Shown here: positions 1 to 6,233 of the stretch, piece by piece
Layout: every line of letters begins with the position of its first letter
Numbering within the stretch: position 1 is the stretch's first letter
Assembly: GCA_013043085.1 (NCBI GenBank)
Contig: JABDOU010000109.1
Location: 1 to 13,561 of the forward strand
Origin: Acidimicrobiia bacterium
GTDB lineage: Bacteria; Actinomycetota; Acidimicrobiia; Spongiisociales; SHLN01
Reading direction: 5' to 3'
DNA: 13,561 nucleotides
Notes under the pieces: generated by a model
Seen by the model: the letters and a program-made list of their open reading frames with translations, nothing else
What the model was told of the DNA's origin: nothing
The model's database searches: none
Translations under genes and position numbers: made by a program

Positions 1-260
1 GTGACCCCCACGCGGGACGCAGCAGCGGTTTGCTCCGCTTCCCTCAAGGCAGCGAGCTCGACCTGCGGCACAGTCATATCGTCGTCGCCGGCGTCTCCGG
101 AGGTGACAAGGCAGTACGCAACATGAGCTCCGAGATCGGTGAGGTGGGCAATGGTGCCTGCGCATCCGAAGTCCACATCGTCCGGATGTGCCACGACAAC
201 CAACACACGAGAAGGCGGCTCCAATGGCCCATCGGAGGTGATCAAGTGCCCGTCAGCCAT
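1..260 (-). CDS. PIG-L/LmbE family N-deacetylase, N-terminal fragment
   Basis: Read on the minus strand from an ATG at 260, this frame stays open for 86 codons to the window edge, so the 3' part is missing. It encodes VLVVVAHPDD at residues 19-28, the zinc-binding AHPDD motif of the PIG-L/LmbE deacetylase family (H25, D27, D28). It continues with VTSGDAG (52-58) and LREAEQTAAASRVGV (72-86), the usual second block of that family. Known members remove acetyl groups from N-acetylglucosamine-type substrates (MshB, Mca-like, BshB, GlcNAc-PI de-N-acetylase). The substrate here cannot be told from the fragment. There is no signal peptide, so it is probably cytoplasmic. A GTG one codon upstream (263) is an alternative start, and no clear Shine-Dalgarno sequence is visible. 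It is divergent from the glycosidase gene that starts at 345. The family call is secure; the exact start is not. Confidence 0.85.
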   Translation of the reverse strand, partial: MADGHLITSDGPLEPPSRVLVVVAHPDDVDFGCAGTIAHLTDLGAHVAYCLVTSGDAGDDDMTVPQVELAALREAEQTAAASRVGV

Positions 261-331
261 CACAGGAGGCTAGCCGAAGGCAATGTTGCAACCTTTCTTG
301 GCTGTCGCTCGGGACGGAGCACACCATGCAA

Positions 332-337
332 TAGATT
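332..337 (+). promoter_or_regulatory. Possible -10 box of a leaderless promoter (TAGATT)
   Basis: TAGATT fits the actinobacterial TANNNT -10 consensus and lies exactly 7 nt before GTG 345, the spacing expected when transcription begins at the start codon. No Shine-Dalgarno sequence precedes that GTG, which agrees with a leaderless transcript. No convincing -35 element was found. Confidence 0.35.
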
Positions 338-344
338 TGTTCAT

Positions 345-2411
345 GTGGACCCATCGAAACTGGACGAAGACGCCTTCGTTGCCTACGCGGACCGAACGGC
401 CTCCTTCATCTCGAGCCTGCGGCCCCAGGACGCCCTCGAACTTCATTTCTCAACGGTCATCGAGTTGTTGAGGACGAGGTATGGGCCGGCGGTCGACACG
501 GCGATGTCGCAGGAGGCCACCGACCCCCGCGTCCCGGGGTCGGGCCTCTCGCGTTCGATTCGTTCTCGGGTCGCAGCTCATACCGATTCAAGCTGGATGC
601 GACGAACAAACATGGTTGGGGTCAACCTGCGGACGGTGGGCTCATTTGCCGGACTTGTCAAGTATCTGCTGACCGTCCCGTCAGCCTTCGACTCGGTACA
701 TCTTCTGCCGCTGTGGGAACCGGGTGTGGCCGAGAGCCTTTACGGGCCCGCGAGCTGGAACTTGAGCACCGAGTTTCTCTCACAGGAGATGGCTGAGTTC
801 GCTCCCTACCTGACGACCCCTGAGCGACAGTTGCGCGCCACGACCAACCTGCTTCACGTCATGGGCCGAACGGTGGGCATGGATGTCATCCCTCACACAG
901 ACCGATATAGCGAAATGGCGCTCGGACAACCTGCACATTTCGAGTGGATGCAGGTACGCAACGGTCGCATCACAGATCATTCGGACGCCGTCGAGCGGAC
1001 AGTATCGGAAGTCGTCTATCAATGGCTATTAGAGTCCGGGCCGGCTGTACCGTCGAAGGCGGAACTGTTGCCCGGCGACACCGAGACGTTGTTCGATTTG
1101 CCAGAGTCGGACCGGGCGGAGTTACTGTTCGGCCTTCCTGGCGACCGTCAGGGGCGCAATGCCCGTCGGCTGAGTCTCATCCAGCGACTCAAGTGGTTTG
1201 GGTATGAGCCGGTGCCCGCCACTATGGGAGTTCCGTTTCGAGGAATCCACGTCGCCGACAGCCCGCCGATTCGCGACGAACACGGCATGCTCTGGCACGA
1301 CTACGACATGGACGAGCCAAGGTTCATGTCGCGGGTCTTCACGCCGCTGGCCAGATACAAGCTGTATGAACGGATCGACGGCAATGCGCATTGGGAGATC
1401 GACTTCCAACGACCTCGGGTACAAACGTGGGACTACGTTGTCGATCATTACGCGCAGGTCGCCATCTCCGGCAATTTCGATTTCATGCGCGGCGACATGT
1501 CACACGTGCAGATGCGACCGCAAGGTGTACCCGCCGACGTCGATGCCGGCTACTACGACATACTCAGGGCGGTAAAGGAAAAGGTTCAGGCGAGCAGGCC
1601 ATCGTTTGGATACTTCGCCGAGAGTTTTCTCCCTGCCCGCGATGTCTTTCAATATGGTGAGGAGCTCGACCACCTCGACGCGTCGTTGGCAGACGCCACG
1701 CTCGGCGACCTTCAGTCGACGGTCGTCGGCGATCATGAGTACCTTCGCAGGTTCCGTCGGTATCTCGATGACCTCGCCACGAGGGAGTGCGCTCCCGCCT
1801 ATGGCGTGATGACAGGAGACAAGGACGATCCCCGATTCGACGAGTACTACCGGGACGGCAATGCGCTCCGGTACCTGTCCGCGTTGTTGCTGACGGACAT
1901 GCCGAGCTATACGGCCCTGGGTTTCGAAATACGAGACGTTCGCCATTCTCCGGCCGAGAACGAGCGATACACCAAGCTTTTCGTCTTTCGTGAGCGAGGC
2001 GACCACAATGTCTATCCCTCCAAAGCCCGTCACGACACCGGTTACATCTGGGGCGAGAATGAGGAACTCTTCGAAACCATCACGGCAATACGCCTGTTTG
2101 CCGAGTCGATCCTCCCTCAGATAACAGGATCAACCACGCGCTGGCTTGTGCCGCCGGACGCCACCACCCTGCGGGGCACGGCAGTCTGGACTCAGGAGCA
2201 CCCAAGGTACGTCATTGCCACCAACGCCGACCTCGAACATGACTCGGGGTTCTTCGGAATTCCAGCACTCGAAGCCGATGTGGTGCTCTCAGAGGTGTTT
2301 TCGACTCACGGAGGTACGGAAGAAGTTGATCGTCGTGTCGTCCACAACGGGCATTTTCACATGATCGAGAATCTGCAACCAGGTGAAGCACGGGTCTATC
2401 AGGTCACGTGA
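345..2411 (+). CDS. GH13-like alpha-amylase superfamily glycosidase
   Basis: Predicted 688-residue cytoplasmic enzyme with no signal peptide. A TIM-barrel start is visible as VHLLPLWEP (from residue 118) followed by YGPASWN (from 133). GH13-type motifs follow in order. Region I is DVIPHTDR (D180, H184). Region II is MRGDMSHVQ, with the expected Arg-x-Asp spacing (R382, nucleophile candidate D384). Region III is GYFAESF, with acid/base candidate E426. Region IV is TGDKDDPRF (D494/D495). The C-terminal ~90 residues look like the usual beta-sandwich. It should hydrolyse or transfer alpha-glucosides; the substrate is unknown. Regions I and IV depart from the consensus: His replaces Asn-His in I, and Lys stands where His of NHD is expected in IV. 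The frame is open back to 30, but that part is antisense to the deacetylase gene. GTG 345 is preferred because it lies outside that gene and follows a TANNNT box by 7 nt. The MFS gene follows on the same strand, so a sugar-utilisation pair is plausible. Confidence 0.72.
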   Translation: MDPSKLDEDAFVAYADRTASFISSLRPQDALELHFSTVIELLRTRYGPAVDTAMSQEATDPRVPGSGLSRSIRSRVAAHTDSSWMRRTNMVGVNLRTVGSFAGLVKYLLTVPSAFDSVHLLPLWEPGVAESLYGPASWNLSTEFLSQEMAEFAPYLTTPERQLRATTNLLHVMGRTVGMDVIPHTDRYSEMALGQPAHFEWMQVRNGRITDHSDAVERTVSEVVYQWLLESGPAVPSKAELLPGDTETLFDLPESDRAELLFGLPGDRQGRNARRLSLIQRLKWFGYEPVPATMGVPFRGIHVADSPPIRDEHGMLWHDYDMDEPRFMSRVFTPLARYKLYERIDGNAHWEIDFQRPRVQTWDYVVDHYAQVAISGNFDFMRGDMSHVQMRPQGVPADVDAGYYDILRAVKEKVQASRPSFGYFAESFLPARDVFQYGEELDHLDASLADATLGDLQSTVVGDHEYLRRFRRYLDDLATRECAPAYGVMTGDKDDPRFDEYYRDGNALRYLSALLLTDMPSYTALGFEIRDVRHSPAENERYTKLFVFRERGDHNVYPSKARHDTGYIWGENEELFETITAIRLFAESILPQITGSTTRWLVPPDATTLRGTAVWTQEHPRYVIATNADLEHDSGFFGIPALEADVVLSEVFSTHGGTEEVDRRVVHNGHFHMIENLQPGEARVYQVT

Positions 2412-2490
2412 TCGTTCCAATCTGAAGCCGATCGGCACCCACTCCGTCGATGACTCATCAACGAACGGCAGGCAATCTGATCCCGGGCTG

Positions 2491-2496
2491 TAGCCT
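2491..2496 (+). promoter_or_regulatory. Possible -10 box of a leaderless promoter (TAGCCT)
   Basis: TAGCCT (TANNNT) is followed by exactly 7 nt and then ATG 2504, the same geometry as at the glycosidase gene. It supports 2504 rather than 2450 as the MFS start and suggests the gene may have its own promoter. No recognisable -35 element is present, so chance is possible. Confidence 0.3.
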
Positions 2497-2503
2497 CGCG
2501 CAG

Positions 2504-3652
2504 ATGTCGACCCGCCTTATCTACGCAGTCAATTTCTTGATGGCAGCCTCCATCGGTCTCGTGTTCGTCTTCCTGGCCGATCTGCAAGAGCTCCACGGGC
2601 TTGAAACGTGGGAGCTCGGTGTCGTGGCATCGATGGGATTCCTCGCGGCTCTGGTCGCCCAGCTACTGCTTGTGCCACTGGCTGATCGCGGACATATCGG
2701 AGTTCTCGCCGGCATCGGCGTAGCTGCCGGAGTATTCGGTACGCTCGGATTCGTATTCGCCTCCCAAACATGGACGCTTGCCCTGACCCGGGGTCTCGTC
2801 GGTGTCGGCCTCGGTCTCTACGGAGTTGCTGGCCGCAAAGCCATCATCGGTTTGGACACCGCAGGAGCGGGAGCCAAGCTCGGGACTCTGCTTTCGACGG
2901 GCGTTGCCGGGTTTCTCGCAGGGCCACCGATCGGAGCTTTGTTGGGACGCATCTCGTTCGAGACGCCCTTCTGGGCGATTGGTGCCGCCCTGGCCATCTT
3001 TGGGGTGCCGGCCATCATTGCCATCTCGAAGGCGGACGTTGCGACTGCGCCCGTCGACTACAGCGATTTGGCCGATCTGATACGGAGACCCCGAATCCAG
3101 GCAGCGGTACTTTCTCAGGTGGCCTTGTTCGGCTGGATCGGCGTTTTCGACGCGACCGTCGATCGATACCTCACCGACCTGGGGGCAACGACTGACGCAA
3201 CTGCGGTCGCCCTCCTTGTCATCGGTCTTCCGCTCCTCGTGCTACCAACCCGCGCGGGGGCCCTCGCCGAGAGAGTCGGCGGCGCCAAAGTGTTATTGCC
3301 CTCGTTTTTGGTCATCGTTCCGGCCATCGTGCTGTTTGGAACACTGGGATCTGTGGTGCTGGTGTCCGCTGCCGGGGTGGTGGAGACAATTGGCGAATCA
3401 TTCGCATTCCTCGCAGTCGAGATCATCTTGCTGGAGGTAACGGGAGCAGCGAGAGCGGCCGTGGGACACGCATTGCTGGAAGCTGCGGGGTTGGTGGGAG
3501 CAACCTTGACCGCCGCCGTCGGGCCGTTCGTCTACGGAATCGGCGGACCCACGACACTATTCATCGGATTCGCCGTTTTCACAGCGTTGCTCATGGCCTC
3601 GGCCTGGATGCGGTTACGAACCGCGTACGTGCGCGAGGCTGCGGCCGTTTGA
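2504..3652 (+). CDS. Major facilitator superfamily (MFS) transporter
   Basis: 382 residues from ATG 2504, almost entirely hydrophobic helices with short loops, the pattern of a 12-helix MFS permease. The first helix is LIYAVNFLMAASIGLVFVFL. An MFS motif-A-like loop (VPLADRG, with D61-R62) lies between helices 2 and 3. Gly-rich helices GLVGVGLGLYG and GVAGFLAGPPIGALLG match helices 4 and 5 of drug- or sugar-type exporters. The substrate cannot be deduced. An in-frame ATG at 2450 would add 18 polar residues. I prefer 2504 because the protein then begins just before helix 1 and TAGCCT lies 7 nt upstream. It starts 92 nt after the glycosidase stop and could share its transcript, carrying a related sugar or product. 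Its stop abuts the fetB stop on the other strand. Confidence 0.8.
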   Translation: MSTRLIYAVNFLMAASIGLVFVFLADLQELHGLETWELGVVASMGFLAALVAQLLLVPLADRGHIGVLAGIGVAAGVFGTLGFVFASQTWTLALTRGLVGVGLGLYGVAGRKAIIGLDTAGAGAKLGTLLSTGVAGFLAGPPIGALLGRISFETPFWAIGAALAIFGVPAIIAISKADVATAPVDYSDLADLIRRPRIQAAVLSQVALFGWIGVFDATVDRYLTDLGATTDATAVALLVIGLPLLVLPTRAGALAERVGGAKVLLPSFLVIVPAIVLFGTLGSVVLVSAAGVVETIGESFAFLAVEIILLEVTGAARAAVGHALLEAAGLVGATLTAAVGPFVYGIGGPTTLFIGFAVFTALLMASAWMRLRTAYVREAAAV

Positions 3653-4438
3653 TCAGTTGCGAGTAACGACCCAGTCGCTGACGCGTAGATCCTCCGTGAC
3701 ACTGGCAGCGGTAACTGCAGTCACCAAAGTGACCACACATACGGCGGCGGTACCGAGCACGAGAAACATCACGAGCAACTGGATGGACACTGCTTCGACA
3801 GGCTCGATACCTGCCAAAAGGAGGCCGGTCATCGCACCGGGGAGCGCGATGAGCCCCACGACTTTCGTGCGCTCAACCTGCGGGATCAGGGCCGACCGGG
3901 CAGCCCGCTGACTCATGAAACGAACAATCTGCTTGCGATCGAAGCCGAGCGCCAATGCCGCCTCGAGGTCTCCAACACGATCGCGACTGAGGTTCATTGA
4001 TTGATCTACGGCCAGCACCGCCGAGGGAACGGCGTTGCCGATCGTGATGCCTGCAACAACTACGAGCGCCACGGGTTCGTAGTCGAATACGCCGAAGCCG
4101 AACGTGACGGCAATGCTGATGCCCGCCGTGGCCAGAATGGCCATGGCGGCGACCAATAAAAGCCGTTCGATGGGCAGCTCGGCCCTGCGGCGGACCACTG
4201 CAGTTGCGATGATCACCATGGCCGCCACCCAGAGCCAGGCCAACCAGATTGCGCTCGTCGATTGGAAGATGAACGTGAACAAGAGGCCGACCCCGAGCAG
4301 TTGTACCGTGGCCCGGGCGCCTGCAATGACGACGTCGCGAGAGATGTTCAGGCCGATCCTCCAGGCGAGAACCAGCGAGATACTGACGAGCGAGAGCGAC
4401 GCGAAGACGATGGGCAGTCCGGTGGCGCCCGGGCTCAC
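3653..4438 (-). CDS. fetB: FetB/UPF0014 family ABC transporter permease
   Basis: 261 residues, close to the length of E. coli FetB (YbbM). The family pattern is clear: ARATVQLLGVGLLF near residues 41-54, the central GITIGNAVPSAVLAVDQSM block, LEAALALGFDRKQI, then PQVERTKVVGLIALPGAMTGLLLAG and EAVSIQLLVMFLVLG near the C-terminus. About seven membrane helices are expected. In E. coli, FetAB is an ABC-type iron exporter that lowers oxidative stress, and FetA is the ATPase. No fetA-like gene is adjacent here, so the ATPase must be encoded elsewhere or the permease works with another one. The start is GTG 4438, with no good Shine-Dalgarno sequence. A TAGCTT hexamer at 4462-4467 (minus strand) could be a -10 box. 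It lies 82 nt downstream of the glutamine-synthetase-family gene and may be read from its transcript. Confidence 0.85.
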   Translation of the reverse strand: MSPGATGLPIVFASLSLVSISLVLAWRIGLNISRDVVIAGARATVQLLGVGLLFTFIFQSTSAIWLAWLWVAAMVIIATAVVRRRAELPIERLLLVAAMAILATAGISIAVTFGFGVFDYEPVALVVVAGITIGNAVPSAVLAVDQSMNLSRDRVGDLEAALALGFDRKQIVRFMSQRAARSALIPQVERTKVVGLIALPGAMTGLLLAGIEPVEAVSIQLLVMFLVLGTAAVCVVTLVTAVTAASVTEDLRVSDWVVTRN

Positions 4439-4520
4439 GGCGAGTCACTTTGCATCGACCCAAGCTAGCGATGCATGCGCCGGCGGTAGGTAGCCAGTGC
4501 CACCTGGTTCGTTTCAACCG

Positions 4521-5900
4521 TCAGATGCGCTCGAAGTAGCGCCACTTCTCCCAGTCGGTCACAGAGTTGTCGTATGCGTGCTGTTCCATGCGGAAAAAAT
4601 GGGTGTAGTGAGCCTGGACATCGGCACCGAGCGCCTCGGTCACGAAGCCGCTGCTCTCGAAGAGATCGGTCGCATCTCGCAACGTACGCGGAACCCGGGG
4701 GAGCTCTTCGGCCTGATATACGTCGCCTTCGAACATTTCGGGGGGCTCGATCCGATTGCAAATCCCGTCGAGTCCCGAGGCGAGGACGGCTGCGTATGCC
4801 AGATACGGGTTGACGTCGGCTCCGGGTATGCGACATTCGATCCGCAGGCTGGAACTCTGGCCAACAACGCGAAAACCAGCTGTCCGGTTGTCATAGCTCC
4901 AGGCGATGCGGGTCGGTGCCCACGATCCATCCTGATAGCGCTTGTAAGAGTTGATTGTCGGGGCAAAGAACGCGGTGAACTCGGCGGCGTGTGCCATCCA
5001 GCCACCCAGGAACCATCGGAATGTGTCCGAGACCGCGAGGGTCCCGAGTTGATTCACACCCGGAAACACCGCGTCGTCGTCCGCCCAGAGCGAAAGATGG
5101 ATATGGCAGCTCGAGCCCGCTTCGTCGATTCCTGGCTTTGCCATGAACGTGACGCTTACTCCAAGCCCTTCGGCAATCTCTTTCATCGCGAGCTTCATGA
5201 TTGCGTGACGGTCGGCCATGGTCAGCACGTCGGAATAGCGAATGTTGAGTTCGTGTTGCCCACGACCCCATTCACCTTTCGAATTCTCGACCGGGATTCC
5301 TGAGCTTGCCAGATGGCGGCGCGCCTGGCGGGTATAAAACTCTTCGCGCATCCCCTGCAGTAGGTGGTAGTCCTCGATGTACCACCCGGCAGGGGTCAAA
5401 TCCTGGTACCGGCTCTGGGCTGCCTGACGATATGAGTCCTCAAAAAGGTAGTACTCGAGCTCGGATGCCCCGGCAGCCGCGTACCCCATATCAGCTGCGG
5501 CCTCGAGCTGACGTCGGAGGATCGATCGGGGTGCGACGTCAACTAACGCATGGTCTTGTGGTCCATGCAAATCGCAGAGAACAAGTGCGGTGCTGTCCAG
5601 CCAGGTCGCCAGCCGAAGGGTCGTAAGGTCCGGGACCATGTGGAAATCACCGTAGCCAAGCTCCCAATTGGCGTACTGGTATCCGGGCACCGGTTCCATT
5701 TCCATGTCAACAGTGAGGAGATAGTCGCAGCCGTGGGTACCCGCCTCGTGTGATTCCTCGACAAAGAACTCTGCGTCGAATCGTTTTCCATGCATGCGCC
5801 CGTAGTGGTCGGTGAAGCCGAGTACGACAGTGTCGATGTCTCCTGCCGCCACAAGGGCTCGGAGAGCCTCGAGCGTCAACATTCCTTTGAGTTCGGCCAC
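4521..5900 (-). CDS. Glutamine synthetase family gamma-glutamyl ligase (GlnA3/GlnA4/PuuA-like)
   Basis: 459 residues, the full length of the GS-I-type family. An N-terminal beta-grasp domain (about 1-115) is followed by the catalytic domain. Metal and substrate residues are recognisable: E147 and E149 in SELEYYLFE, E210 and E217 in GEWGRGQHELNI, H266/H268 in SSCHIHLSLW. ATP/phosphate-site arginines are in SYKRY (R321), YDNRTAGFR (R339, R344) and RIECR (R353, E355, R357). The adenylylation loop of classical GlnA is not evident. The C-terminus VTDWEKWRYFERI resembles PuuA and actinobacterial GlnA3/GlnA4-type ligases, which join glutamate to polyamines or ethanolamine with ATP. So I infer an amine-glutamylating role rather than ammonia assimilation, but no other polyamine gene is visible. 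The GTG start at 5900 is chosen for a GGGAGG ribosome site just upstream; ATG 5882 is the alternative. fetB follows after 82 nt. Confidence 0.85.
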   Translation of the reverse strand: MAELKGMLTLEALRALVAAGDIDTVVLGFTDHYGRMHGKRFDAEFFVEESHEAGTHGCDYLLTVDMEMEPVPGYQYANWELGYGDFHMVPDLTTLRLATWLDSTALVLCDLHGPQDHALVDVAPRSILRRQLEAAADMGYAAAGASELEYYLFEDSYRQAAQSRYQDLTPAGWYIEDYHLLQGMREEFYTRQARRHLASSGIPVENSKGEWGRGQHELNIRYSDVLTMADRHAIMKLAMKEIAEGLGVSVTFMAKPGIDEAGSSCHIHLSLWADDDAVFPGVNQLGTLAVSDTFRWFLGGWMAHAAEFTAFFAPTINSYKRYQDGSWAPTRIAWSYDNRTAGFRVVGQSSSLRIECRIPGADVNPYLAYAAVLASGLDGICNRIEPPEMFEGDVYQAEELPRVPRTLRDATDLFESSGFVTEALGADVQAHYTHFFRMEQHAYDNSVTDWEKWRYFERI

Positions 5901-5904
5901 AACA

Positions 5905-5910
5905 CCTCCC
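5905..5910 (-). promoter_or_regulatory. Ribosome binding site of the glutamine-synthetase-family gene
   Basis: GGGAGG on the minus strand lies 4 nt before GTG 5900. It decides for this start over ATG 5882, whose only upstream purine run is AAAGGA directly against the codon. Confidence 0.6.
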
Positions 5911-6020
5911 GGGTAGAAGGAGATGATGGCCGTTTTGATACGGATCCGCCAGCGCGTTCGGCACCCACCAGGATCAGATGCCTTTCAGCCCTGGTTGGAA
6001 GCAGCTGCGCCCGGAACAAT

Positions 6021-6218
6021 ATGAATATGAACAGCGAACCTTATGCACCCGGTCATCCGCCACACGACCGGATTGTGGGTGTCAAAGTAGGTGCACTTGC
6101 CGGCGCATTGGGAGGGGCGGCAATCGCGCTCCTTTTCAGCGCGCCGACCATCATGTTGCCGATACTGGGCTCGGTCGTCGGCGGCGTGATCGGTTACCGT
6201 TCGGCGTCGCGCGGATAA
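6021..6218 (+). CDS. Small glycine-rich membrane protein, unknown function
   Basis: A 65-residue frame starting at ATG 6021 (a second ATG is at 6027) and ending in TAA. The first 17 residues are polar and rich in proline and histidine (PYAPGHPPHD). They are followed by a hydrophobic stretch of about 40 residues, 18-58, with many small residues (VGALAGALGGAAIALLF, then IMLPILGSVVGGVIGY). It probably forms a two-helix hairpin, and the GxxxG-like spacings favour tight helix packing or oligomers. It ends in the basic tail RSASRG. The Shine-Dalgarno sequence is weak. It is divergent from the glutamine-synthetase-family gene (120 nt between starts) and convergent with the propeller lipoprotein (15 nt between stops). 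I do not recognise a family. The clean amphipathic-to-hydrophobic layout is the main evidence that it is real. Confidence 0.5.
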   Translation: MNMNSEPYAPGHPPHDRIVGVKVGALAGALGGAAIALLFSAPTIMLPILGSVVGGVIGYRSASRG

Positions 6219-6233
6219 CGCGCACCGGAAGGA

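Noticed and set aside
325..333. Minimal upstream frame ATG-CAA-TAG before the glycosidase, with a GGAG upstream
   Set aside because: Too short to judge and easily chance; it overlaps the proposed -10 box, which explains the site better.
2410..2434. GATCG...CGATC inverted repeat after the glycosidase stop as a terminator
   Set aside because: Only a 5-bp stem with a long loop and no T-run.
4497..5303. Long plus-strand open frame (268 codons) opposite the glutamine-synthetase-family gene
   Set aside because: It has no recognisable domain and lies fully antisense to a gene with all catalytic motifs. It is a by-product of GC-rich codon use.
5790..6020. N-terminal extension of the small membrane protein to 142 codons
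   Set aside because: It is antisense to the start of the glutamine-synthetase-family gene and its promoter region. ATG 6021 gives a compact protein.
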